A DNA stretch of 64,000 nucleotides from Streptomyces pactum (lineage in GTDB: Bacteria > Actinomycetota > Actinomycetes > Streptomycetales > Streptomycetaceae), in NCBI RefSeq assembly GCF_016031615.1, contig NZ_JACYXC010000001.1, forward strand, positions 1,054,001 to 1,118,000, written 5' to 3'. Position numbers and translations under genes: made by a program. This document shows positions 8,540 through 16,767 of the stretch, one piece after another (the first letter of the stretch is position 1; every line of letters starts with the position of its first letter). The notes beneath the pieces were generated by a model. The model was not told the origin of the DNA. It ran no database searches and worked only from the letters and a program-made list of their open reading frames with translations.

Positions 8540-9559
8540 TCAGCCGCCTGCGACGGCGCGCAACCGGTCGATCACATCGGCCCGCAGTTCGGCGGGTTCC
8601 AGTACGAGTACGTCGTGGCCCAGTTCCGCCAGCCCGGCGTCCAGCCCGTGACCGTACGGGATCTCCAGCTCGTCCCAGCCGTCGTCCACCGGACGGGTGG
8701 TCAGGGCCCGGGCCCGCAGCGGGTATCCGTGGCCGGCCCGCAGCCGGATCCGGGCGGTACCGGTGGCGGTCTCGCCGGCCCAGCGCTCCACCGTCTCGCG
8801 GACGGTGACGTGGTCGGGGACCTCGGCGGTGAACGCGCCGGCCCGGGAGCGCACCTTGCCGACGATGCGGGAGAGGCGGAAGACCCGCTCGGCGCGGCGG
8901 TCGCGGTCCCAGCCGGCCAGGTACCAGTGGCCGCGCCAGCACTCCAGGATCCAGGGCTCGACCTGGCGGCGCTCGGGCTGGGCGGCGCTGGACTTGCGGT
9001 AGTCGAACACCACCGGGCGGCGGTCGCGGCAGGCCAGCATCAGCGGTTCGAACGCCGCCTCGTGGGCGGGGATGCGCGGTTCCAGGGCGCCGGGGGGCTG
9101 GGCGCCGTACGGCTCCTCGGTGAGCGGCATCCCGGCGGCGCGCAGCTTCTGCAGCGCCCCGCTCGCCGCGCCGGCCAGCCGGGCCTGCTGCCAGACCTTG
9201 GCGGCCAGGCTGAGGGCGGCGGCCTCCTCGGCATCGAAGGTGATGGGCGGCAGGCGGTTGCTGTCCCGGCGGGCCAGGTAACCGGTCTCGCCGTCGAAGC
9301 CCTCCACCGTCTCGATGACCAGGCCGAGTTCGCGCAGGTCCTCCTTGTCCCGCTCGAACATGCGGTTGAAGGCCTCGTCCCGGGCGGCCGTGGCGGCGGC
9401 CCCGGAGCCGGACGCGCCGGCCGTGGCGGACGCGCCCGCCGACCCCGCTTCCAGGTAGGCCTCGATCGAGGACCGCAGCTCCCGCTTGGTGAGCGGACGC
9501 CGCGTCCCCAGCAGGCACAGCGCCAGGTTCATCAACCGCTCGGCCTTGGCAATCGCCAT
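8540..9559 (-). CDS. pafB: WYL-domain transcriptional activator PafB
   Basis: This 339-aa first gene of the paf regulator pair has an N-terminal HTH (AERLMNLALCLLGTRRPLTKRELR), a low-complexity Ala/Gly/Ser insert at about residues 47-70, and a WYL domain whose diagnostic GHWYLAGWD motif is intact around residues 210-218. In mycobacteria PafBC senses DNA damage, probably through single-stranded DNA binding by the WYL domains, and activates repair genes. The ATG at 9559 (MAIAKAERLM) is chosen over a longer in-frame start at 9679 because AGAGG lies at the right distance and the upstream 40 residues are Arg/Pro-rich and cross a terminator hairpin. Confidence 0.9.
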   Translation of the reverse strand: MAIAKAERLMNLALCLLGTRRPLTKRELRSSIEAYLEAGSAGASATAGASGSGAAATAARDEAFNRMFERDKEDLRELGLVIETVEGFDGETGYLARRDSNRLPPITFDAEEAAALSLAAKVWQQARLAGAASGALQKLRAAGMPLTEEPYGAQPPGALEPRIPAHEAAFEPLMLACRDRRPVVFDYRKSSAAQPERRQVEPWILECWRGHWYLAGWDRDRRAERVFRLSRIVGKVRSRAGAFTAEVPDHVTVRETVERWAGETATGTARIRLRAGHGYPLRARALTTRPVDDGWDELEIPYGHGLDAGLAELGHDVLVLEPAELRADVIDRLRAVAGG

Positions 9560-9641
9560 CGACGCGCCTCTCGCCCTCTCTGCGTCACCCACATGCGTTT
9601 CCTCGACGGTGACCGTACCGCTCCGGGGACGGAAGGTGAAA

Positions 9642-9677
9642 GCCGAGGGCCCCCGCCGGTCGGCGGGGGCCCTCGGC
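9642..9677. terminator. Strong hairpin terminator after the FKBP gene
   Basis: A perfect 16-bp GC-rich stem (9642-9657 with 9662-9677) with a 4-nt loop lies 18 bp past the FKBP stop and about 80 bp before pafB. It should separate the FKBP transcript from pafBC. Confidence 0.75.
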
Positions 9678-9694
9678 ACCGGTCACCGGCCGCG

Positions 9695-10066
9695 TCAGAC
9701 GGCGACCAGGTCGCAGACGAAGATCAGGGTCTCGCCCGGCTTGATCTTGTCGCCGGCGCCGCGGTCCCCGTAGGCCAGGTGCGGCGGGATGATCAGCTGG
9801 CGACGGCCGCCGACCTTCATGCCCTGGACACCCTGGTCCCAGCCCGGGATGACCTGGCCGACGCCGAGGGTGAACTGGAGCGGGCCGCCCCGGTTCCAGC
9901 TGGCGTCGAACTCCTCGCCGGTGCTGAAGGAGACGCCGACGTAGTGCACGGAGACCTTGTCCCCGGCCTTGGCCACCGCGCCGTCGCCTTCCCAGATGTC
10001 CTTGATCTCAAGGCCGGCCGGCGGCTCGCCACCCGGGAAGTCGATCTCAGGCTTGTCGATGCTCAC
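9695..10066 (-). CDS. FKBP-type peptidyl-prolyl cis-trans isomerase
   Basis: This is a 123-aa cytosolic single-domain FKBP that catalyses cis-trans isomerisation of Xaa-Pro bonds during folding. The characteristic elements are present in order: DKVSVHYVGVSFSTGEEFDASW, then the active-site loop GQVIPGWDQGVQGMKVGGRR, then IPPHLAYGDRG and the last strand LIFVCDLVAV. The GTG at 10066 is chosen because AGGAG lies 8 nt upstream. It follows the two-domain FKBP lipoprotein gene by 62 bp in the same direction, and a strong hairpin follows. Confidence 0.92.
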   Translation of the reverse strand: MSIDKPEIDFPGGEPPAGLEIKDIWEGDGAVAKAGDKVSVHYVGVSFSTGEEFDASWNRGGPLQFTLGVGQVIPGWDQGVQGMKVGGRRQLIIPPHLAYGDRGAGDKIKPGETLIFVCDLVAV

Positions 10067-10128
10067 GAAAATTGCTCCTGTCACGTTGTGGGCAACCCGC
10101 ACAGTCTTGCAGAGCCGCGGCGGTGCCC

Positions 10129-11130
10129 TTACAGGGCCGCGAGGATGTCCACGGAGAAGACCAGGGTGGAGTTGGCCGGGATGCCCTGCTGCTCCTGCTT
10201 GCCGTAGCCCAGGTCCGGCGGGACGACGACCAGCACCCGGCTGCCGACCTTCTTGCCGGTGAGCCCCTGCGACCAGCCCTTGACGACCTGCTGGAGGGAG
10301 AACTGGGCGAGCTGCTTGCGGGAGTAGCTGGAGTCGAACTCCTTGCCGCCGTCCCAGAGCACGCCCTTGTACTGCACCAGGACCGAGTCGCTCTCCTTGA
10401 CCTCGGCGCCGTCGCCCTCGATGACGTAGTTCGACACCAGCTTCTTCGGCGCGTCGGTCTTGGGGACTGTGATGGACGGCGCCTTGCCGTCGGTGTTGTC
10501 GCCGACCTTCGGCAGGTCGATGTTGTCCTGGGCGACCTTGTCGCCCTGGGCCGAGGCGGTGGCGCCGAAGGTGTCGATGACGTCCACCACGAAGACCATG
10601 GTGTCGTCCCCCTTGATGCCGGCCTGCGGCTGGCCCTGCTTGCCGTACCCCAGCTCCGGCGGGATGGCCAGCTGCACCCGGCTGCCGGCCTTCCGGCCGA
10701 CCAGGCCCTGGTCCCAGCCGGGGATGACCTGCCCGGTGCCGATCTGGAAGATCGCGGGCTTGCCCTGGTCGTAGGAGTTGTCGAAGACCTTCGCGGTCTT
10801 CCAGATCTGGCCGAGGTAGTTGACCTGGAGGTAGTCACCCTTGGCGACGGTGACACCGCGGCCGGCGATCAGCGTCTTGACGGCGAGATCGGCGGACGGC
10901 TCCCCCGGGCCCTTGGCGACCTTCGGCTTCTCGCCGAACTTGGTGCCGCCGGTCAGCTCGGGCAGCGGTCCGTCCACGATCTTGCCGGTGGGCGGGGCCG
11001 AGGGGGTCTGGCCGGTGGGCTCGGAGGGCGACGCCTTGTCTCCCTTCTCGGAGCCGGATTTGTCGTCGCCGCAACCCGCGAGCGCGAGCAGACCGGCGGG
11101 CACGGCAAGGAGTACGGAGCGTCGGCGCAC
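10129..11130 (-). CDS. Lipoprotein with two FKBP prolyl isomerase domains
   Basis: This 333-aa exported lipoprotein has a basic N-terminus, a hydrophobic core and the lipobox LALAGC with lipidated Cys20. A Ser/Lys/Pro-rich linker follows. Two FKBP domains come next, at about residues 88-190 (with GTGQVIPGWDQGLVGRKAG) and about 235-333 (with QQVVKGWSQGLTGKKVGSR). Domain 2 has VVKGW where domain 1 keeps VIPGW, so the first domain looks more canonical. It probably assists folding of secreted proteins at the outer face of the membrane. It lies between pafA and the cytosolic FKBP on the same strand, behind a large hairpin. Confidence 0.9.
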   Translation of the reverse strand: MRRRSVLLAVPAGLLALAGCGDDKSGSEKGDKASPSEPTGQTPSAPPTGKIVDGPLPELTGGTKFGEKPKVAKGPGEPSADLAVKTLIAGRGVTVAKGDYLQVNYLGQIWKTAKVFDNSYDQGKPAIFQIGTGQVIPGWDQGLVGRKAGSRVQLAIPPELGYGKQGQPQAGIKGDDTMVFVVDVIDTFGATASAQGDKVAQDNIDLPKVGDNTDGKAPSITVPKTDAPKKLVSNYVIEGDGAEVKESDSVLVQYKGVLWDGGKEFDSSYSRKQLAQFSLQQVVKGWSQGLTGKKVGSRVLVVVPPDLGYGKQEQQGIPANSTLVFSVDILAAL

Positions 11131-11186
11131 GGAGATCCTCGTTCGGTAGGTCCTGCGGGGGCAATGCGCGCCACTCTACGACGTGG

Positions 11187-11221
11187 CACGGGCCCCGTAC
11201 GAGGAACGTACGGGGCCCGTG
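11187..11221. terminator. Hairpin between pafA and the FKBP lipoprotein gene
   Basis: A perfect 14-bp stem (11187-11200 with 11208-11221) with a 7-nt loop lies 93 bp after the pafA stop and 57 bp before the FKBP lipoprotein start. A terminator for pafA is most likely. Being in the leader region of the next gene it could also attenuate. Confidence 0.65.
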
Positions 11222-11313
11222 TGCGGTGGCGCACCGCCCGGGGCGCGGCCGGCGGGCCCCCGGGCGGTCCGCCGGCGCCGCCCCCGGGGGGCCCTTGCGG
11301 CGCCCGCGGCGCC

Positions 11314-12675
11314 TCACATGCCGGCGATGAGCTTCTCCACCCGGTCGTCCACCGACCGGAACGGGTCCTTGCACAGCACGGTGCGCTGTGCCTGGTCGTT
11401 GAGCTTCAGGTGCACCCAGTCGACGGTGAAGTCCCGGCGCTGCTCCTGGGCCCGGCGGATGAAATCGCCGCGCAGCCGGGCCCGGGTGGTCTGCGGCGGC
11501 ACCGACTTGCCCTCGAAGATCTTCACGTCGTGGCAGACGCGTGCCGCCTGTCCGCGCTTCTCCAGCAGGTAATACAGCCCGCGGCGGCGATGGATGTCGT
11601 GGTAGGCCAGGTCTATCTGGGCGATCCGCGGATGCGACATGGTGATGTTGTGCTTCGCGCGGTACCGCTCGATCAGCTTGTATTTCATGACCCAGTCGAT
11701 CTCGGTGTCGATGAGATCGAGGTTCTGGGTGCGGACGGCTTCCAGGGCGCGGCCCCACAGTTCCAGCACGCGCTCCACGGTTCCGGTGCGGATTCCGCGG
11801 CGCTCGCAGAAATCCACCGCCTTTTCGTAGTACTCCTGCTGCACCTCCAGGGCGGACGCCTCCCGCCCGCTGGCCAGCCGCACCTTGCGCTGCCCGGTGG
11901 TGTCGTGGCTGACCTCGCGGATCGCCCGGATCGGGTTCTCCAGGGTGAGGTCGCGCATCACGGTGCCCGCCTCGATCATGCGGAGCACCAGGTCGGTGGC
12001 GCCGACCTTGAGCAGCATGGTCGTCTCGGACATGTTGGAGTCGCCGACGATGACGTGGAGCCTGCGGTAGCGCTCGGCGTCGGCGTGCGGCTCGTCGCGG
12101 GTGTTGATGATCGGCCGGGAGCGGGTGGTGGCGGAGCTGACGCCCTCCCAGATGTGCTCGGCGCGCTGACTGACGCAGTACACGGCGCCGCGCGGGGTCT
12201 GGAGCACCTTGCCCGCCCCGCAGATCAGCTGCCGGGTCACCAGGAAGGGGATCAGGATGTCCGCCAGCCGGGAGAACTCCCCGTGCCGGGCCACCAGGTA
12301 GTTCTCGTGGCAGCCGTAGGAGTTCCCGGCCGAGTCGGTGTTGTTCTTGAAGAGGTAGACATCGCCCGCGATGCCTTCCTCGTGCAGACGTTTCTCGGCA
12401 TCGACGAGGAGACCTTCGAGGATGCGCTCACCGGCCTTGTCGTGGGTGACCAGCTCGGTCACGTTGTCGCACTCGGGAGTTGCGTATTCGGGGTGCGATC
12501 CCACGTCCAGATAGAGGCGAGCGCCGTTGCGCAGGAACACATTGCTGCTGCGGCCCCAGGAAACGACACGGCGGAAGAGGTACCGCGCCACTTCGTCAGG
12601 AGACAGTCGGCGCTGTCCCCTGAACGTGCATGTGACGCCGTACTCGTTCTCCAGCCCGAAAATGCGGCGGTCCAT
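11314..12675 (-). CDS. pafA: Pup--protein ligase PafA
   Basis: PafA activates the C-terminal glutamate of Pup with ATP and joins it to substrate lysines. The 453-aa protein opens with the glutamine-synthetase-like FGLENEYG motif (E9 is expected to bind Mg). LDVGSHPEYATPE follows with the catalytic Asp57, then NNTDSAGNSYGCHENYL and INTRDEPHAD, all shared with Dop. It lacks the Dop-specific insert, which separates the two paralogues. No ribosome-binding site precedes the ATG, but TAATGT ends 6 nt before it, so the message is probably leaderless. It starts 9 bp after the MFS gene stop. Confidence 0.96.
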   Translation of the reverse strand: MDRRIFGLENEYGVTCTFRGQRRLSPDEVARYLFRRVVSWGRSSNVFLRNGARLYLDVGSHPEYATPECDNVTELVTHDKAGERILEGLLVDAEKRLHEEGIAGDVYLFKNNTDSAGNSYGCHENYLVARHGEFSRLADILIPFLVTRQLICGAGKVLQTPRGAVYCVSQRAEHIWEGVSSATTRSRPIINTRDEPHADAERYRRLHVIVGDSNMSETTMLLKVGATDLVLRMIEAGTVMRDLTLENPIRAIREVSHDTTGQRKVRLASGREASALEVQQEYYEKAVDFCERRGIRTGTVERVLELWGRALEAVRTQNLDLIDTEIDWVMKYKLIERYRAKHNITMSHPRIAQIDLAYHDIHRRRGLYYLLEKRGQAARVCHDVKIFEGKSVPPQTTRARLRGDFIRRAQEQRRDFTVDWVHLKLNDQAQRTVLCKDPFRSVDDRVEKLIAGM

Positions 12676-12681
12676 GACTGA

Positions 12682-12687
12682 ACATTA
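12682..12687 (-). promoter_or_regulatory. -10 box of pafA (leaderless)
   Basis: TAATGT on the minus strand ends 6 nt before the pafA ATG and overlaps the stop codon end of the MFS gene. This gives pafA its own promoter despite the 9-bp gap. Confidence 0.5.
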
Positions 12688-13998
12688 CGCCTGACCGCCT
12701 GTTCTGAAACCGGGTTCGACGGCACCGTTTCGATCATTTTCCGCCGGGACGTCACCGGATGCCGGGGTCCCGGACGGCCGGTCCGCCGGGACGTCACCGG
12801 GTGCCGGGGCGGCGGGGGGCCGGTCCGCCGGGGCGAGGAAGCGGCGGGCGGCCAGCAGCACGGCCAGGGCGACCGCGCCGGCCGCGCCCGGCACCGCGAA
12901 CCCGGCCGCCACGTCACCGCCCTCGATGACCGGCCCGGCGACGGCGGTGCCGGCCGCGTTGCCCACCACGAAGGTGGTGACCAGCCAGGAGAACGCCTCG
13001 GTGACGGTGCCGCGCGGGGCGTGGTGGTCGATCACCACGAACGCGCAGGCCAGCGCCGGGGCGAGGAACACCCCGGAGAGCAGCGCCAGGGCGGTCATGC
13101 CGGGCACCCCGGGGACCAGGGTCAGCGGCAGGTACCCCACCGCCAGGGCCGCCACCAGCAGCCGCAGCCGCACCTCGGCCGGTCCCGCCCACGGGCGGGC
13201 GCCGTAGACCACACCGCCGATCAGCGCCCCGGCCCCGAGCGCGGAGAGCAGATAGCTGGAGACCATGCCGCCGCCGTGCCGGTCGGCGTAGGCGACCGCG
13301 GTGACCGCGATGGACCCCAGCGCGATGCCGATGAAGAGGAACGAGGCGAGCAGCACCAGCAGCCCGGGCGAGCGGAGCGCGCCGAGCCAGTGCGCCTCGC
13401 GCGGCGCCGAGCGCCACCGGCGGGACGGCGGCGACAGCACCACCGACAGCGCGCCGGCGACCCCCAGCACGTTGACGATCAGCAGGGCGGCGCTCTCGGA
13501 CCGGGCCGCGACCAGCAGGGTGACCAGCAGCGGGCCGACCGAGAACATCACCTCCTGGGCGACCGCGTCCAGCGCGTAGGCGGCGTGGACCCGGTCCTGG
13601 CGCCCCAGCACCCCGGGCCACAGCGCCCGCAGACCGCCCTCCAGCGGCGGGGTGAAGCCACCGGCGATCAGCATGGCGGCGTAGGCGAGGGGCAGCGACC
13701 CGATGCCGGTCAGCGCGAACAGCACCATGCCCAGCGCGGAGAGGACGGCGGCGGGCAGCATCACCCGCGGCTGGCCGAAGCGGTCGACCGCCCGGCCCAG
13801 CAGCGGCTGGCCGATCGCGTTGCCCACCCCGTAGACCGCCGAGAGCCCGCCGGCCAGCGCGTAACTGCCGCCCTCGGCGCGGACGAAGAGCACCACGGCG
13901 AGCGCGGCGGTGGCGTTCGGCAGCCGGCCGACGAGGGTGCCGACCAGCAGCCGCGCCGCGTACCGGGTGCGCAGCAGATCTCCGTAGCCGGTGGCCAT
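12685..13998 (-). CDS. Major facilitator superfamily transporter
   Basis: This 437-aa protein has about twelve hydrophobic segments and an MFS-like GQPLLGRAVDRFGQPRVMLP loop between helices 2 and 3, the usual motif A position. The C-terminus ends in a Pro/Ala/Asp-rich tail with a repeated PSGTPASGDVPA-like unit. It is probably an exporter of small molecules; the substrate is unknown. The ATG at 13998 (MATGYGDLL) has GAGGAG at good spacing. A longer start at 14064 would run through the palindrome at 14034-14060 and is rejected. It is divergent from a LacI-family regulator, which probably controls it. Confidence 0.88.
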   Translation of the reverse strand: MATGYGDLLRTRYAARLLVGTLVGRLPNATAALAVVLFVRAEGGSYALAGGLSAVYGVGNAIGQPLLGRAVDRFGQPRVMLPAAVLSALGMVLFALTGIGSLPLAYAAMLIAGGFTPPLEGGLRALWPGVLGRQDRVHAAYALDAVAQEVMFSVGPLLVTLLVAARSESAALLIVNVLGVAGALSVVLSPPSRRWRSAPREAHWLGALRSPGLLVLLASFLFIGIALGSIAVTAVAYADRHGGGMVSSYLLSALGAGALIGGVVYGARPWAGPAEVRLRLLVAALAVGYLPLTLVPGVPGMTALALLSGVFLAPALACAFVVIDHHAPRGTVTEAFSWLVTTFVVGNAAGTAVAGPVIEGGDVAAGFAVPGAAGAVALAVLLAARRFLAPADRPPAAPAPGDVPADRPSGTPASGDVPAENDRNGAVEPGFRTGGQA

Positions 13999-14033
13999 CG
14001 GCCCGCTCCTCTCCCCCGGGCAGGCCGAGGTTT

Positions 14034-14060
14034 TACGTATAACGTCGAGTGTCATACGTA
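14034..14060. promoter_or_regulatory. Candidate LacI-family operator between MFS and regulator genes
   Basis: TACGTAT (14034-14040) and ATACGTA (14054-14060) form a perfect inverted repeat with a 13-nt spacer. This is an unusually AT-rich island in the 126-bp divergent region. A third ACGT lies inside, at 14042-14045. The placement suits control of both genes by the adjacent regulator. Confidence 0.5.
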
Positions 14061-14124
14061 CCATGGCAGCTCACCGCGGGTCCACCGGTACGGCGCCCGC
14101 GACCGGAGGCGGGGAGCGCAGCGC

Positions 14125-15741
14125 ATGGTGAGCGGCGGGGAGCGGGAGCGCCACGGGGCGGGGCCCGCGCGGACGACGCCGCGGCCGGCTCGCGGGGATG
14201 CCCGGCGGGCCCCGGCGGAGGGCTCCGGGCCCCCGGCGCCGTCGCCCGCCGGACAGCCGGCGGCCCGGACGCGCGGGGCGGGTGACGGAGGGACCGCGGC
14301 GGCCACGGCACGCTCCGGGGACGGAGCGCAGCATGCGCACCCGGAGAACGAGGCACCACCCGCCCACCACGGGGACAGCAACCCGTCCGTACCCCCCGGG
14401 GCGGAGGCACCACCCGCGCACCCGGGAGAGGGAGCGCCGTCCGCGCACCCGGGGGGCGGGACACCGGCGGCGCCGGCCGGCGACGGGTCGCCGCGGGCGG
14501 ACGGTGCGGCGCCCCGTCGCCCCCGTGCGGAGGAGGCGCCGCCGCCCGGGACACCTCCGGTGGGCGAGGCGCCCCGGCCGGGAGCCGCCGGTCCGGGCCG
14601 GGCCGCGGCGGACCGGTCCCGGGGCACGGCTCCGGCGGTCGACCGGCGGGTGGGGGCGCGCGCGGCGCGGGCCGCGACGGCCGGGCGCCCGGCGCCGCCC
14701 GGGCCCTCCGCACCGCTCGGCACCACCCGGGTGACCAGCAAGGACGTGGCCCGCGCCGCCGGGGTCTCCCAGGCCACCGTCTCCCTGGTGCTGGGCGGGA
14801 AGTGGCGCGGCCGGGTCTCGGAGCGGACCGCCGACGCGGTCCGGGCCGCCGCCGGTGAACTGGGCTACCGGCCCAACCTGGCCGCCCGTAACCTGCGGCT
14901 GGGCCGGACCCGGACGGTGCTGCTCGTCGTGCCGGCGCTGACCACGGAGTTCTTCGCCCGGGTGTACACCGGGGCGGCCCGGGTCGCCGCCGAGCACGGG
15001 TTCGGGGTGGTGCTCTACCCGTCCCCGGAGGGGGTCGGTCCGGCCCGGGACCCGTTCGACTCGGCGCGGGCCTCCCTGGACGGGATCATCGCCTCCTCGA
15101 TGGCCGCGGGGGCGCTGGCCGGGGTCCGGGGCGGCGGTCTGCCGCTGGTGATGCTGGACAGCGACCCGTCGGACGGCACCGCCCACGCCACGGTGAACCC
15201 CGACATCGCCGGCGGGATGCGCGAGGTCGCCCGCCATCTGCTCGCCCTCGGCCACCGCCGGGTCACCCATCTGGCCGCGGACGTGGACTCCTGGACGTTC
15301 CGGGTCCGCGCCCGGGCGCTGGCCGAGGTGTTCGCGGCGGTACCCGGCACGGTGATCCGCACCGAGCGTGCCGCTCTGGAGGTGGACGAGGGGCGCCGGG
15401 CCGCGGAGCGCGCGCTCTCCGCGCCGGGGACGCCGCCCACCGCCCTGGTCTGCGACGACGACATCCTGGCCGCCGGGGCCTGCAAGGCGGCCCGCCGGCT
15501 GGGGCTGCGGGTGCCGGACGACGTCTCGGTGACCGGGTTCGACGACCTGGCGCTGGCCTCCGCACTCGAACCGGAGCTGACCACCGTACGGCTGCCGGCC
15601 GAGGAGGTGGGGGCGCGCGGGATGGCGGCGCTGCTCGCCGTGCTGGAGGGCCGCCGGGCGGACGGCGACGAGCTGGCCGTGGAGCTGGTGGTACGGGGCT
15701 CGACCGCGCCGCCCGGGCCGGCCGGCGGTCCGGCGGCCTGA
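14125..15741 (+). CDS. LacI-family transcriptional regulator with long N-terminal extension
   Basis: From residue 203 (14731) the protein is a standard LacI repressor: the HTH TSKDVARAAGVSQATVSLVL, the hinge GYRPNLAARNL, then a periplasmic-binding-like effector domain ending in VTGFDDLALASALEPELTTV. Before it, if translation starts at the ATG at 14125 (GGGGAG 8 nt upstream), come about 200 disordered residues rich in Pro, Ala, Gly and Arg with PPAHPGEGAPSAHPG-type repeats. The alternative GTG at 14731 gives a normal-length repressor of 336 aa but has no ribosome-binding site. It is divergent from the MFS gene and convergent with prcA. The sugar or ligand is unknown. Confidence 0.8.
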   Translation: MVSGGERERHGAGPARTTPRPARGDARRAPAEGSGPPAPSPAGQPAARTRGAGDGGTAAATARSGDGAQHAHPENEAPPAHHGDSNPSVPPGAEAPPAHPGEGAPSAHPGGGTPAAPAGDGSPRADGAAPRRPRAEEAPPPGTPPVGEAPRPGAAGPGRAAADRSRGTAPAVDRRVGARAARAATAGRPAPPGPSAPLGTTRVTSKDVARAAGVSQATVSLVLGGKWRGRVSERTADAVRAAAGELGYRPNLAARNLRLGRTRTVLLVVPALTTEFFARVYTGAARVAAEHGFGVVLYPSPEGVGPARDPFDSARASLDGIIASSMAAGALAGVRGGGLPLVMLDSDPSDGTAHATVNPDIAGGMREVARHLLALGHRRVTHLAADVDSWTFRVRARALAEVFAAVPGTVIRTERAALEVDEGRRAAERALSAPGTPPTALVCDDDILAAGACKAARRLGLRVPDDVSVTGFDDLALASALEPELTTVRLPAEEVGARGMAALLAVLEGRRADGDELAVELVVRGSTAPPGPAGGPAA

Positions 15742-15791
15742 GGCCCGGCCCGGGACCCCCGGCCGGGGCCCCGGCTCCACGGCGGGCGCCG

Positions 15792-15871
15792 CACGGCGGG
15801 GGCGCCCGCCGTGTCCGGCCCGCCCCGGACGCGCGGGAGCCCGGCAGGCGTGATGCCTGCCGGGCTCCCGC
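15792..15871. terminator. Bidirectional terminator between the LacI-type gene and prcA
   Basis: Two perfect hairpins lie in the convergent gap. The first is a 9-bp stem (15792-15800 with 15805-15813). The second is a 17-bp stem (15833-15849 with 15855-15871) with a 5-nt loop. The second would stop both the proteasome transcript and the regulator transcript. Confidence 0.8.
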
Positions 15872-15897
15872 AGCGGTCCGGTGCCCCCGGTGGCCGG

Positions 15898-16704
15898 TTA
15901 CTCGCCGGCGTCCGGGCTGTCCTTGCCGGAGCCGGACGAGCCGGGCTCCGGGGTGTCCGGCCCGGAGTCCGCGCCGTCCCCGGCGGTGTCCGGCGTCTCG
16001 GCGGCGTCCGGCTCCAGCAGCCGGGCCAGCTGCCGGCCGAGGATCCGCTTGAACTTGCGCTGCTGCGGGCGGGTGCGGTCGAGGGTGGCGACCTCCAGCT
16101 GCTCCGCCGTGAGGCTGCGCTCGCCGCCGCCGGTGTCCCGGGTCAGCGACTCCACCGCCAGCTTCAGCGCCTCGGCGAGGGTCATGCCCTCCCGGTGGCG
16201 CTGGTCGAGGTAGCTGCTGATCTGGTCGGCGTTGCCGCCCACCGCCACCGAGCCGTGCTCGTCCACGATGGAACCGTCGTGCGGCAGCCGGTAGATCTGG
16301 TCGTCCTCGGGCCCGTCACCGACCTCGGCGACGATCAGCTCGACCTCGTAGGGCTTCTCCGCGGCGCTGGAGAAGATGGTACCCAGGGTCTGCGCGTACA
16401 CGTTGGCCAGCCCGCGGGCGGTCACGTCGCCGCGGTCGTAGGTGTATCCCCGCAGGTCGGCGTAGCGGACGCCGCCGATGCGGAGGTTCTCGAACTCGTT
16501 GTACTTGCCGACCGCGGCGAAGGCGATGCGGTCGTAGATCTCGCTGACCTTGTGCAGCGCACGGGACGGGTTCTCCGCGACGAACACGATGCCGTCGGCG
16601 TACTGCAGCACCACCACGCTGCGGCCGCGCGCGATGCCCTTCCGGGCGTACTCGGCGCGGTCGGCCATGGCCTGCTGAGGCGATACATAGAACGGCGTCG
16701 TCAC
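15898..16704 (-). CDS. prcA: 20S proteasome alpha subunit
   Basis: PrcA builds the outer heptameric rings of the 20S core and gates entry of substrates. The 268-aa protein begins MTTPFYVSPQQAMADRAEYARKG, the gating N-terminus and H0 helix I recall from Streptomyces alpha subunits. The conserved RSVVVLQYADGIVFVAENPS strand and LRGYTYDRGDVTARGLAN follow. It has no catalytic N-terminal Thr, as expected. The last 45 residues are a Glu/Asp/Gly/Ser-rich tail. The GTG start at 16704 has AAAGGGA upstream at a slightly long distance. It follows prcB by 63 bp. Confidence 0.96.
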   Translation of the reverse strand: MTTPFYVSPQQAMADRAEYARKGIARGRSVVVLQYADGIVFVAENPSRALHKVSEIYDRIAFAAVGKYNEFENLRIGGVRYADLRGYTYDRGDVTARGLANVYAQTLGTIFSSAAEKPYEVELIVAEVGDGPEDDQIYRLPHDGSIVDEHGSVAVGGNADQISSYLDQRHREGMTLAEALKLAVESLTRDTGGGERSLTAEQLEVATLDRTRPQQRKFKRILGRQLARLLEPDAAETPDTAGDGADSGPDTPEPGSSGSGKDSPDAGE

Positions 16705-16767
16705 CGGCTATCCGTCCCTTTCTGTCACTGTCACTGGCGAATGCATCCCGATCGGCCTCCTGTCGCC

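Noticed and set aside
14731..15741. Start of the LacI-type gene at the GTG just before the HTH
   Set aside because: It is kept only as the alternative: it would give normal length but has no ribosome-binding site, while 14125 has a good one. Not settled.
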